Source: Alistipes senegalensis JC50 (GTDB lineage Bacteria; Bacteroidota; Bacteroidia; Bacteroidales; Rikenellaceae). Taken from it: a stretch of DNA of 64,000 bases. Under the pieces are notes generated by a model. The model saw only the letters and a list, made by a program, of their open reading frames with translations, had not been told where the DNA came from and did no database searches. Positions 6,466 to 15,605 of the stretch are shown here, piece by piece; the stretch's first letter is position 1; each line of letters begins with the position of its first letter. Position numbers and translations under genes: made by a program. The stretch is taken from contig NZ_CP102252.1 in NCBI RefSeq assembly GCF_025145645.1, positions 1,240,001 to 1,304,000 of the forward strand, written 5' to 3'.

Positions 6466-8400
6466 ATGGCGATCAAACTACTCTATATCGACCTTTTTTG
6501 CGGCGCCGGCGGAACCTCGACGGGCGTTGAGCGGGCGCGGATCGACGGTAGCAAGTGCGCGAAGGTCATCGCATGCGTCAACCACGATGCCAATGCGATC
6601 CTCTCGCATGCGGCCAATCACCCGCACACGCGCCACTTCACCGAGGACATCCGCACACTCGATCTCGGACCGATGAAAGTACACGTCGCCCGAGAACGCA
6701 TGAAGCACCCGGACGCAAAGCTCGTGCTCTGGGCCTCGCTGGAATGCACGAACCACTCCCGGGCCAAAGGCGGCATGTCGCGCGACGCCGACAGCCGCAC
6801 GCTGGCCGATCACCTTTTCCGCTACATCGAGGAGCTGCGCCCCGACTATATCCAGATCGAAAATGTCGTCGAGTTCATGGAATGGGGGCCGCTCATCGTC
6901 AAGGAGAGCGTCGGCCCGGACGGTGCGGCCTTCTGTCCGCTCGACATCAAACACGACCGCAAGCGACGGACAACAACCGTCGCCCCGGTGTGGGTTCCCG
7001 ACCCAGAGCACAAGGGAATACTCTACCGCCGCTGGGTGGAGGAGGTGTGCGCCCACGGCTACCGGTTCGAACATCGTGTGCTCAATGCGGCCGACTTCGG
7101 GGCCTACACATCCCGGGTACGATATTTCGGGCAGTTCGCGCGGCCGGATTTGCCGATGGCGTGGCCGCGGCAGACGCACGCCCGAAATCCGGAGCAGACA
7201 CGCGACCTTTTCACCGAACCGCTCGCGCCGTGGCGGCCCGTGCGGGAATGCCTCGACTTCGAGGATCGCGGTGAGTCAATCTTCGATCGCCGCCGGCAAC
7301 TCGTCGGAGCGACACTCGACCGCATCCACGCCGGGCTGGTGAAATTCGTCGCAGGAGGCAAAGACGCTTTCCTCGTCAAATACAACTCCCGAAACCAGTC
7401 CGGCAAATACATCGCTCCGGGACTCGACGCTCCATGCCCGACCGTGGCGACACAAAACCGGCTCGGCGTAGTCCGTGTAGATTTCCTGTCCAAGCAGTTC
7501 AGCGGACAGCCTGCGGGCAAGAACATCCCCATTGACGGCCCGGCCGGAACCGTTACGACAATCGACCACCACGCCTTCGTATCGGCATACTACGGAAACG
7601 GATACAACTCACCCGTCGAACGGCCGGCCCCTACGCTGACAACAAAAGACCGATTCCAGTTGGTGCAGCCATTTATCACCAACTACTATTCCGGCGGCGG
7701 GCAACTCTCCGGAGTGGACGAACCAACCGGCGCGCTGCTGACGAACCCCAAGCAGCGTATCGTAAACGCCCACTACCTGCTGAATCCGCAATACCGGTCC
7801 GCCGGCGGCTCTGTGGATGCGCCTTGTTTCACGCTGATCGCCCGGATGGACAAACGTCCGCCTTATCTGGTATCCATCGAGCAGGGAGTACCAGCCTGGA
7901 CAATCAAACCGGACGACATTCCCGAAATGGTGCGCGTGAAAGAGTTCTGCATCCTCTATGGAATTGTAGACGTAACAATGCGTATGCTTCGGATTCCCGA
8001 AATGAAGCGCATCCAGGGATTCGGCGACGATTACGTGCTCATCGGATCGCAGGAGGAACAGAAGAAATTCCTCGGCAATGCCGTCGTCACCCAAGTAGCG
8101 ACCGCATGGAGCAAAGCAACTGCCACAGCTCTCGACGAAATAAAATCACCTGAAAACAACACAAAAAATCCAACTATGAAAATCACAATCGAAAACACCG
8201 ACAAAATCGTTACCCTGAACGGAGTTCCGGCCCGGATATGGGAGGGAGAAACCGATTCCGGAATCAGAGTTCATTGCTTCATAACCCGGATCGCCGTGAG
8301 ACGGAACGAAACACGCATCGAAGAGTTTGAACGGGAATTGCAAGAAACGGCATCCCCAAGTCCCGAAATAGCCGCCTACCCTTCACGCCTGATTATATGA
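6466..8400 (+). CDS. DNA cytosine-5 methyltransferase (Dcm family)
   Basis: The protein methylates cytosine in DNA, probably protecting phage DNA from host restriction. Visible C5-MTase motifs are I (DLFCGAGGTSTG, about 9-20), IV with the catalytic Cys near residue 94 (SLECTNHS; the usual PC is EC), VI (IENVVEF), VIII (TSRVRYFGQF) and X (LGNAVVTQVA). The target-recognition region (about 300-480) holds about five imperfect repeats of the form Y...G....vdxPxxTl.t.dr..lv. The last 75 residues, from an internal ATG at 8176 (MKITIENTDKIV), look like a separate small phage protein read through in frame. Either this is a fusion or translation also starts at 8176. Confidence 0.9.
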   Translation: MAIKLLYIDLFCGAGGTSTGVERARIDGSKCAKVIACVNHDANAILSHAANHPHTRHFTEDIRTLDLGPMKVHVARERMKHPDAKLVLWASLECTNHSRAKGGMSRDADSRTLADHLFRYIEELRPDYIQIENVVEFMEWGPLIVKESVGPDGAAFCPLDIKHDRKRRTTTVAPVWVPDPEHKGILYRRWVEEVCAHGYRFEHRVLNAADFGAYTSRVRYFGQFARPDLPMAWPRQTHARNPEQTRDLFTEPLAPWRPVRECLDFEDRGESIFDRRRQLVGATLDRIHAGLVKFVAGGKDAFLVKYNSRNQSGKYIAPGLDAPCPTVATQNRLGVVRVDFLSKQFSGQPAGKNIPIDGPAGTVTTIDHHAFVSAYYGNGYNSPVERPAPTLTTKDRFQLVQPFITNYYSGGGQLSGVDEPTGALLTNPKQRIVNAHYLLNPQYRSAGGSVDAPCFTLIARMDKRPPYLVSIEQGVPAWTIKPDDIPEMVRVKEFCILYGIVDVTMRMLRIPEMKRIQGFGDDYVLIGSQEEQKKFLGNAVVTQVATAWSKATATALDEIKSPENNTKNPTMKITIENTDKIVTLNGVPARIWEGETDSGIRVHCFITRIAVRRNETRIEEFERELQETASPSPEIAAYPSRLII

Positions 8401-8981
8401 CGTCCCGGCAAATCAAGGCGGCGCAACTCCGCCGCCGCATGGCCATCCAAGCCATGACCCCGCACCGACTGCCGAAAAGGCCGAGCAAGGTCGAACAGCA
8501 GCAGGCCGCCATCGCCGTTGACATGCTCGTGATGGTATTGGCGCTGCCCTATGCAATGCTCGATCTCGAGGACGGACTCAAGGCTGCGGGAAAATTCCGA
8601 CATGAGATCAAGCGCCGGCATCGTCAGGCCGAAGAGATCGTTTTCTCCGTGACGGAGCCGGCCTATCGAGTCTTCGCCCGCTACTCCGAGGAACTGGCAT
8701 GGGATTACGTCGAACGGATGGAAAACCTCTATGCCTACATCCGGGAACAGGTTCCCGGCCTCGAAGGTGCAGACGGGGCGGTCGAGTTGATCGAAGCACT
8801 CTGCCGACTGATCGAGACCTACAACCGGCGACTCGAATACGTCTACTATTTCAACCGTGCAGAACCGATCTACAAGATTCCACGACTGCTCGAATGTATT
8901 CCCGCCCGCAGGTGCGACATCGCCGAACAGATCGAGACGGCATTGCAAAACTACAACCGCGAACGATATGGAAAATCTTGA
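8397..8981 (+). CDS. Phage protein of unknown function, helical
   Basis: This 194-residue, mostly helical protein has a basic N-terminus (IKAAQLRRRMAIQAMTPHRL). It overlaps the methyltransferase stop by four bases and the next gene by 14 bases, so it is part of the early operon. I do not recognise the family. Confidence 0.55.
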   Translation: MTSRQIKAAQLRRRMAIQAMTPHRLPKRPSKVEQQQAAIAVDMLVMVLALPYAMLDLEDGLKAAGKFRHEIKRRHRQAEEIVFSVTEPAYRVFARYSEELAWDYVERMENLYAYIREQVPGLEGADGAVELIEALCRLIETYNRRLEYVYYFNRAEPIYKIPRLLECIPARRCDIAEQIETALQNYNRERYGKS

Positions 8982-9279
8982 CATCACACCCAAGGAGATC
9001 GAAACATACTCCCGGAAGCTGATCCCGAGACTGGCTCGGTATCCGCCGTGGCACTGGGTTAGAATCGCCGACATCGCGCACAATGTCGAACGATTCATCG
9101 GTATCTGCCAGTACCTCGCCGACAGAGGCGCTTTCGACGACGAGGACGGTGAAATGCAGATCGACATCTATAAAGATACCTTCGTGAGGCTCAACCCTAT
9201 GTATTGGGAAAAGAAACGACTCCACAAACAGAATCCTTATGATCGTAAAACTCAACATCAAAAACAAAATCCTTTTTAA
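8968..9279 (+). CDS. Small phage protein
   Basis: This protein of about 103 residues starts MENLDITPKEIE. That start is chosen over an upstream in-frame ATG because it gives only a short overlap with the previous gene. It is rich in charged residues and ends in a basic Gln-rich tail. Its last 41 bases overlap the next ORF. Function unknown. Confidence 0.5.
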   Translation: MENLDITPKEIETYSRKLIPRLARYPPWHWVRIADIAHNVERFIGICQYLADRGAFDDEDGEMQIDIYKDTFVRLNPMYWEKKRLHKQNPYDRKTQHQKQNPF

Positions 9280-9763
9280 CTATCTGGATTATCTATTTAT
9301 CCGCAATCCGGACGGGACTCATCGTGTGACGATGAAAAACGACTTCGGGCGTCTGCTGGTCGCTCTTGTCCGCCGGTCGCCGACCGAGGTTCCCGTCCGG
9401 GGCGACGGATTCACAGCACGCCTGAAACTCCCGAAGAACACCTGTTCGCAAAATGCCGAGTTCTACCATCTCTATTTCACCGAACAGGATGCAGCCCGGC
9501 TCAACGTACTCCTCGACACGATCTTCAACCTGGATTTGAATGCCTACTACCTGAAGGGCAGCAAGCGCAATATCCAGAAGCGGGAGATCATCGAGGCATT
9601 CATCGTCAGCAGGAAACTGTTCGCCGAAGATTTCGCCGAAACACTCGGCAAACGGATCTACCGCGAACAGCTCAAAGACTTCGAGCGTCTGGTATCCTCG
9701 CTCTACAACAAGGCACGCTACAACAACGACCGAATCGAAGGGCCCGAAAAGCCTTCGGAATAG
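9239..9763 (+). CDS. Phage protein of unknown function
   Basis: This 174-residue protein has a beta-rich start (IVKLNIKNKILFNYLDYLFI), then a helical basic C-terminal half. It closes the early operon. No domain recognised. Confidence 0.5.
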   Translation: MIVKLNIKNKILFNYLDYLFIRNPDGTHRVTMKNDFGRLLVALVRRSPTEVPVRGDGFTARLKLPKNTCSQNAEFYHLYFTEQDAARLNVLLDTIFNLDLNAYYLKGSKRNIQKREIIEAFIVSRKLFAEDFAETLGKRIYREQLKDFERLVSSLYNKARYNNDRIEGPEKPSE

Positions 9764-9820
9764 CCGTTGGTAAATAAATTTAGTTTCAATAGTGATTTTA
9801 CACTTTTAACCGATAACAAA

Positions 9821-10186
9821 ATGCCACGCAAAACCATCGTCCGCCTCTCGGTCAAGTCGGCCTTCACCCCGGAGGCCCCATTTCGGGAGCTGCAACTTTC
9901 ACCCGGGAGCGCTTCCATCGAAATCTCATCCAAAAAAGAGACACCGGGACTCGTCTGGACCACGAAGATCTCCGCAACACTCGTGCGGGACGATCGTCAG
10001 CTCTACGAACCCTGCATCTTCCGGGTCCGGACAACCGAGGCTTACTATATCATCGGAACCGAAGATGTCCCGGCGCAACCGACGCATAAAGAGGAGCATT
10101 TGGTGGTCATAACCATCGAATACAAGTCCAAGATCAAGCCTGCGGCGCATAAAAAGGTCCTTTCCATAGCCCCTGCCTGCGAGTAA
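9821..10186 (+). CDS. Small phage protein ahead of the head genes
   Basis: This 121-residue beta-rich protein starts MPRKTIVRLSVKS. The ATG at 9821 is preferred to a TTG at 9767. It precedes the S49 protease by 28 bases and may be a head or decoration protein by position, but no family is recognised. Confidence 0.5.
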   Translation: MPRKTIVRLSVKSAFTPEAPFRELQLSPGSASIEISSKKETPGLVWTTKISATLVRDDRQLYEPCIFRVRTTEAYYIIGTEDVPAQPTHKEEHLVVITIEYKSKIKPAAHKKVLSIAPACE

Positions 10187-10214
10187 GTTTGCATCGAGTT
10201 AAACCATTCGCATT

Positions 10215-11084
10215 ATGCCCGACATCCGAGTCGCACTCTCCCTATACCGTCATCCATGGCTCGTGGACGACGCGACCCTCGTCGTAGGACAGCGCATCCT
10301 CGCCGGCGGGAAGATCGACCTCGAGGAAAAAGCAGCGGCCTATCCCGTCCGACTTGTCCGGGACGACCCCGAGAATCCCGAGGCCCCCGACACCGAAAAG
10401 AAGGTGGACGGGGCCGTCGCGGTATTTCCGCTCAAAGGGATGCTCCTCAAAGAGGATACACGGTGCAGTTACGGTACCGAGACCGTCGCCCGGGCAATAC
10501 ACAACGCCGCACATGACGACCAAGTCATAGCGGGGGTATTGGCCGTAAACTCCGGAGGTGGTTGTGTCGATGCCATACCCTGCATGCTGAAAGCCATCGA
10601 CGAGTTCAGGAGCTGCGGAAAACCGATCTTCGTGCACTCGGATTACTGCTGTTCGGCGGCATACTGGATCGCATCCGCGGCCGAGCGCATCTATATGGAC
10701 AACACGATGGCGTCCATGGTCGGCTCGATCGGAGCCCTCGCCCAGGTCATGGAGACCGCACCGGGTGATCTCGAGAAGAACGGATACAAGATCCACATGA
10801 TCTATGCCGACGAATCGCCCGACAAGAACAAAGCCTACCGTCGTCTTCAGGAAGGGGACGAAAGCGTTTACAAGGAGGATCTCTCGCGCATCGTATCGAT
10901 CTTCCATACTGACATCAAGGCCAACCGGCCCGACCTCGCGGCAGACGCCCCGGGAGTTCTCACCGGCGACGTTTTCTACGCAGATCAGGCTGTCGCCAAC
11001 GGCCTCGCCGACGGCGTGATGACACTCGAGGAAGTCATCGCGCTGGCGGCCATCGATTCCACGAAACCGAATCAATCCATTTGA
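10215..11084 (+). CDS. S49 (SppA-like) prohead protease
   Basis: This 289-residue serine protease probably matures the phage prohead. The SppA/ClpP fold is visible as VLAVNSGGGCVD (oxyanion region) and DYCCSAAYWIAS, with the nucleophile at about Ser147, followed by NTMASMVGSIGALAQV. A Lys in the SPDKNKAYRR stretch near residue 200 could be the general base. The next gene, four bases downstream, is the capsid candidate, the usual pairing in phages whose protease lies just upstream of the major capsid gene. Confidence 0.85.
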   Translation: MPDIRVALSLYRHPWLVDDATLVVGQRILAGGKIDLEEKAAAYPVRLVRDDPENPEAPDTEKKVDGAVAVFPLKGMLLKEDTRCSYGTETVARAIHNAAHDDQVIAGVLAVNSGGGCVDAIPCMLKAIDEFRSCGKPIFVHSDYCCSAAYWIASAAERIYMDNTMASMVGSIGALAQVMETAPGDLEKNGYKIHMIYADESPDKNKAYRRLQEGDESVYKEDLSRIVSIFHTDIKANRPDLAADAPGVLTGDVFYADQAVANGLADGVMTLEEVIALAAIDSTKPNQSI

Positions 11085-11088
11085 TACC

Positions 11089-12651
11089 ATGTCTTTTCTC
11101 AAAACTATTTCCAAGGCCATTCTGAAGACAGTAGGAGCGGCCGAATTCGCAAAAGACGAGAGCGGCAGGCCGATCCTCACCGCCGAACAGCGGGCCGTCG
11201 CCGTCGAGAAATTCGGCGAAGGCGCCATCGCAGCTTTCGAGCAGGCGCTCGCAGGCGATGACGACGACGCACAGAAAGGCGTCAATTTCCTCACGGCGCT
11301 CAAAGAGGCGCATGATCTCGACGCAAAAGATCTCAACGACCGTCTCACTGCCGCGATGGCGGCGCAGAAGAGCGCCGAGGCGGAGCGCGACCGTCTGGCC
11401 AAGCTCCCCGAACCCCATCCCGCACCGACCGGAGCCGCAGCGGTTCCCGCACCGGCCATCCTGGTCGATATGAAAGCCCTGCACAACGTGCAGGTTGCGG
11501 CAATGCTCAAGGAGGGACGCATCTACGGGGCCGCCGACACCCCCACCCTCGACGTTGCGGAACTCAACAAGGAGTTTTCGATGGCGATGCCGCCCAAACA
11601 GCGTATCGACATCCTCACCAAGGAGATCTACCTCGGATTTCCCGACCATGTCCACATGACGATGGTGCAGTCCGACACCGACTACATCGCATCGGCAGCC
11701 CTGATCGACTCCGTAGTCCAGGAGTTCACCGACGTATGGACGCCGAAGGGACAGGCCAAGTTCACCCCGATCCGCATCCCCTACCGCCGCCACAAGATCA
11801 ACGTGCGCATCAAGCCCACGCAGATTCTCAAAAGCTGGCTCCTGTATCTCTACCAGCAGAACACCACTTTCGCGCAGATGCCCATCACCAAGTACATCGT
11901 CGAGCAGCACATCCTGCCCAAGATCCAGGATGACCTCACGCGCAAGATGGTCGGCAAGGGCAAGTACGAAGCCGCTCCCGCCGGGCAGAACGACGGGGAC
12001 GCCGGACGCGACGCCGCACAGGCCATGGACGGATTCGAAACCATCATCTGCGAGGATCTCAAGACCGGCAAGGCCAAGATGAACTTCTTCAAGGGCGCCG
12101 TGAACCTCTTCACGCTCGAAGGCAAAGAGTTCCTCGACGCATTCCATGCCTACGTGGACGGCATCAGCAAGTATTTCGTAGGCAACCTGCCGATCCACTG
12201 CTCCGAGCAGATGGTGCTGCACTACCAGCGGCAGGATTTCGCCGTAAACGGCAAGTACACGGGCCAAACGATCGGGAACTCGGTGCGCTTCACCAAGTTC
12301 ACGCTCGTCCCGCTGCTCTCCATGTACAACTCGCCGATGCTCTTCGCCACTCCCAAGGAGAACTTCGTGGAACTCGTGGACATCAACAAGGCCCCGAACA
12401 TCATCCAGAAGATCGAAGAGCACCACTACGACGTGGACATCATCGGCGAGTTCTCGCTCTCGGTCGGCTTCCGCATCGGCGAGGCCATGTACGTATATGT
12501 CCCGGCGGACTACGACCCGACGAAAGCCATCATCGCAGACTCTTCGAACATCGTGGCCGAAGGCAGCGTGTGGACGCACGGAGGATCTGCCGGAACCGAG
12601 ACGACAGACCCCGCGAACCCCGACGCCGGAGGTAACGAGGAAACCGCTTAA
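11089..12651 (+). CDS. Major capsid protein with N-terminal scaffold-like region
   Basis: This 520-residue protein comes directly after the prohead protease. Its first 115 residues are charged and helical with an Ala/Pro-rich linker (PEPHPAPTGAAAVPAPA), as expected for a scaffold or delta domain removed by that protease. The remaining 400 residues are a mixed beta/alpha structural protein. The role is assigned from position, size and the cleavable-looking N-terminus; I see no diagnostic motif. Confidence 0.7.
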   Translation: MSFLKTISKAILKTVGAAEFAKDESGRPILTAEQRAVAVEKFGEGAIAAFEQALAGDDDDAQKGVNFLTALKEAHDLDAKDLNDRLTAAMAAQKSAEAERDRLAKLPEPHPAPTGAAAVPAPAILVDMKALHNVQVAAMLKEGRIYGAADTPTLDVAELNKEFSMAMPPKQRIDILTKEIYLGFPDHVHMTMVQSDTDYIASAALIDSVVQEFTDVWTPKGQAKFTPIRIPYRRHKINVRIKPTQILKSWLLYLYQQNTTFAQMPITKYIVEQHILPKIQDDLTRKMVGKGKYEAAPAGQNDGDAGRDAAQAMDGFETIICEDLKTGKAKMNFFKGAVNLFTLEGKEFLDAFHAYVDGISKYFVGNLPIHCSEQMVLHYQRQDFAVNGKYTGQTIGNSVRFTKFTLVPLLSMYNSPMLFATPKENFVELVDINKAPNIIQKIEEHHYDVDIIGEFSLSVGFRIGEAMYVYVPADYDPTKAIIADSSNIVAEGSVWTHGGSAGTETTDPANPDAGGNEETA

Positions 12652-12664
12652 TTTCGAATAGACT

Positions 12665-13222
12665 ATGGCACAGCAAATCAAATCAGTCCCCCGCCCCGAA
12701 CCGGGCGCGGGGGTTCCGACCCCCAAAGGTGAATTCCTGTATCTGTACTTCACCGATGACATCGAGAAAGAACCCGACATCCAGCTGGGGAAGACAGCCT
12801 ACACGGCCGAGGAGTTCGCGCTCAAAACCGGCGCCAAAGGCATCAAGTTCTACGCCACATCCGGAACCATCGAACCCGCCATCGAGAAAACCGGGGAGAC
12901 CGATTCCATCGGATTCACGCACGGAATCAAATGGGCGTATCCCGGAGCCGCGGCCGACGGCGTGATCTCCCTGCTGGCGAACCGCTCGGTCGTAGCGTTC
13001 CACCAGACCTGCGAGGGAGGAATCTCCCGGAAGTATGGCTCCAAGTGCTGCCCCCTCTGTTTCTCGGAGATCACCTACACCGACAACAAGGAGGCCAACA
13101 AGCGAGAGATCACCTTCAAAGGTGCATCCCCCGAAAAATACCTCCCGATCGACATCTCCGGAGAGCTCCCCGCTGTCGAGGAGTTCGAGGTCAAGTCCGA
13201 CGCCGGAGGTGAAACCGCCTAA
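12665..13222 (+). CDS. Phage structural protein (decoration or tail-tube candidate)
   Basis: This 185-residue beta-rich protein with an unusual Cys cluster (KCCPLC) near residue 136 lies 13 bases after the capsid gene. Beta-rich composition and position suit a head decoration or tail tube protein, but neither can be chosen from sequence alone. Confidence 0.55.
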   Translation: MAQQIKSVPRPEPGAGVPTPKGEFLYLYFTDDIEKEPDIQLGKTAYTAEEFALKTGAKGIKFYATSGTIEPAIEKTGETDSIGFTHGIKWAYPGAAADGVISLLANRSVVAFHQTCEGGISRKYGSKCCPLCFSEITYTDNKEANKREITFKGASPEKYLPIDISGELPAVEEFEVKSDAGGETA

Positions 13223-13233
13223 CACGCAGTTCC

Positions 13234-13983
13234 ATGACCAAAAAAGCAACGATAATCCAGACCCCGACGGCCCAGACGGCCGCCGGGGATGCGAGCGTCC
13301 AGGAGAAAGTGCGGGATATCCAGTCGGAACAGGAAGGCAGCATCACCCCGCCCGAACCTGCAAAACCGGAAGATGTGGATGCCGGGACATCGGCCGCATC
13401 CCAGGCGTTCGGAATCTCCGAGCGCACGGTCATCGTAATCGCAGCCGCAGGGGCAATGGCAGAACTCATGCTCCGCATGTGGCAGAAAGCTGCGGCGCCG
13501 GCCGACATCCGCATCGTCCCGGTGTTGTCGTTAGCCGAAACGATGGCTAACATCATAGCGGACGACCTGATTCCTGACGAATTCATCTTCGTGCCGCACG
13601 GATGTTTCCCAACAGCCAGGATGACGCTCGCGGACCTGAGTCTCTACCGCCGGCGCGTTCTCCCCAAGGGCAAAACGGCCGAACACACCGGACTCCCGAT
13701 GCTCCTGACCAAAGAGCATCTCGTCGATACGCTCAAAGAGTTCACCGACCCGGTACCGCCTGCCGACGAGGATTTCATCGGGCGTTACAACGAGATCGCG
13801 CACGCCGGGGAGATTCCCAATCAGGTTGCATTCTCGTTCGGCAATGCCGTGGGATATGTCACCCGGCCCGACTTCTGCCCCGCGGTGCTGATCGACTTCC
13901 TGCGTCTGCGCAAGTTCGTATGCGTGACGCCCGAAGCGTTCCCCACAGCACAGCCTTATCTCGAGGAATATGCCAAACGGTAG
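13234..13983 (+). CDS. Phage head-region protein, unknown
   Basis: This 249-residue protein has a low-complexity N-terminus (Gln, Pro, Ala and acidic residues to about 60), one hydrophobic helix near 65-80 (TVIVIAAAGAMAELML) and a globular C-terminal part. It overlaps the next gene by 14 bases and lies in the head operon. Family not recognised. Confidence 0.55.
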   Translation: MTKKATIIQTPTAQTAAGDASVQEKVRDIQSEQEGSITPPEPAKPEDVDAGTSAASQAFGISERTVIVIAAAGAMAELMLRMWQKAAAPADIRIVPVLSLAETMANIIADDLIPDEFIFVPHGCFPTARMTLADLSLYRRRVLPKGKTAEHTGLPMLLTKEHLVDTLKEFTDPVPPADEDFIGRYNEIAHAGEIPNQVAFSFGNAVGYVTRPDFCPAVLIDFLRLRKFVCVTPEAFPTAQPYLEEYAKR

Positions 13984-14671
13984 GATCGCAGAGGACGTTC
14001 GCAAATGGTTAAGAGCCGGAGCCGGGATCAACGCAGGGCTCCGGCTCTTTTCCTCGATAAGCGCCAACCGCCATTTCGCACGGATGGTCGCGGACAACCC
14101 GTCGAAATACCGGCCGATGCTTATCGCCAAACTCTGCACCCTCACCGGAATCGACCCCGGCATTGCCAATGAAGAGCGACAGGTACCCCCGCGGCCCAAA
14201 TTCCGGGAACAGTACCCCTTTCTCCGGGAAACAGGGTGCCCGCCCGAACTCAAAATCCTCGCGGCCGACAAACTGACGGCATGGGAGAACTACACCCGGG
14301 CACACGCCGCGCTGTTCGACTGCACATCCCCCGAAGAATGCTACACGACAGCCCGGAAAATTCTCGACAACTATCTGGAGAACCGGCAGATATTCGAAGA
14401 ACTCGACCATTACCTCCGGCACCGAACGCCTCTCGGCGTGCATCCGATATTCGAACGGCTGCGCAAAATCCGCGCTTTCCGAAAACTCTCCGTCCCCGAA
14501 TTGTTCAAGGCGCAAAAACGCCTTCAATACCGCGTCTGGTGGCTGCGTAAAGCCATCGAAAAGAACGACAAACCGCATCTTCGGGAAAACCGCGAGGAGT
14601 TGCTCGCGGAATACGAAGCGCAGCTCCTCGAAGTAGACAAAATCATTGCCGCCTATGCCCGCAAGAAATAA
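13970..14671 (+). CDS. Phage head-region protein, helical
   Basis: This 233-residue, strongly helical and basic protein (for example RLRKIRAFRKL and QKRLQYRVWWLRKAIEK) lies between the structural genes and the small terminase and overlaps both neighbours. Function unknown; a packaging or DNA-binding role is only a guess from charge and place. Confidence 0.5.
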   Translation: MPNGRIAEDVRKWLRAGAGINAGLRLFSSISANRHFARMVADNPSKYRPMLIAKLCTLTGIDPGIANEERQVPPRPKFREQYPFLRETGCPPELKILAADKLTAWENYTRAHAALFDCTSPEECYTTARKILDNYLENRQIFEELDHYLRHRTPLGVHPIFERLRKIRAFRKLSVPELFKAQKRLQYRVWWLRKAIEKNDKPHLRENREELLAEYEAQLLEVDKIIAAYARKK

Positions 14672-15605
14672 ACCATACGACCGGGACAAGATCGGCGCGA
14701 CATTCTCCCCGGAGCATCAGGAGGAGATCCGGATGCTGGCAGGACTGAACTATACGCCCCGTGAGATCGCCGACTACTTCAAGGTGGACCGAGAGCAGTT
14801 CATCGCCGAAGCCAGTGATGCCGGCAGCATCGTCCGCCAACTGATCGAGCAGGGACAGATCCGTGTCGCGGCCGACATATCGCTCAAACTCTACGCCAAC
14901 GCCAAAGACGGCGACATCCCGTCCATCCAGCAACTCGGACGGATTCGACGCGAAAAAGCCTTTCAGGTGTCGAAACTCGACCTGTTCGGAGGGTTCGAGG
15001 ACAAGGAAATCTACGAGAAGCTCAACGAATACATTTCATCGGGGTGTTCCGCAAGCCTTTCGAGGGACGAGCAGACATTCTTCGAGCTCCTCTCGACGAT
15101 CAGCTCTCTCGACCGGAAATTCGGGAAACGAAACACCGTGCGGCTGCTGGTAGCACAATACGGAATGACCTATGCGAAAGCGGTGGATCTATACGAACAG
15201 GCCGATGCGCTTTTCTATTCCAACCGCAACAGCGACCGCGAAGCCCTGCGGAACAAATACGCCGACATGCTCTACGACTGGGCCGTGCAGGTGGCAGACA
15301 CGGCACAGTCGGCCAAAGATTTCGAGATCGCAGGCGATCTGATGATGAAAAGCCGCGCCGCCCGAGGACTCGACAGGGAAGATGTTCAGAAACTTCCCGC
15401 AGCCATGTACCTCCGCCCGATACGTGTATTCTCGCTGACGCCCGAGGTATCGGGACTCCCCAAGGTCAACCGACAGCAACTCGCACAGCATATCGCAGCC
15501 CTTCAGATTCCCGAGCGGGAACGGCGGCGCGTCCGCAACGACGCATTCATCGAAGACGTAAACATCGAAGAATTCATCGCATATGCCGAACAGAGCCAAA
15601 ATTAA
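14655..15605 (+). CDS. Terminase small subunit-like protein
   Basis: This protein of about 316 residues starts MPARNKPYDRDK. The ATG at 14655 is chosen over an upstream TTG. An N-terminal HTH-like segment (YTPREIADYFKVDREQFIAE) is typical of small terminases that bind packaging sites. The C-terminal part is helical. It overlaps the large terminase start by 23 bases, strongly suggesting a packaging pair. Confidence 0.7.
   Translation: MPARNKPYDRDKIGATFSPEHQEEIRMLAGLNYTPREIADYFKVDREQFIAEASDAGSIVRQLIEQGQIRVAADISLKLYANAKDGDIPSIQQLGRIRREKAFQVSKLDLFGGFEDKEIYEKLNEYISSGCSASLSRDEQTFFELLSTISSLDRKFGKRNTVRLLVAQYGMTYAKAVDLYEQADALFYSNRNSDREALRNKYADMLYDWAVQVADTAQSAKDFEIAGDLMMKSRAARGLDREDVQKLPAAMYLRPIRVFSLTPEVSGLPKVNRQQLAQHIAALQIPERERRRVRNDAFIEDVNIEEFIAYAEQSQN

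Noticed and set aside
11035..12780. 581-residue minus-strand ORF
   Set aside because: Shadow of the capsid gene; Val/Asp/Leu-rich antisense composition and no motifs.
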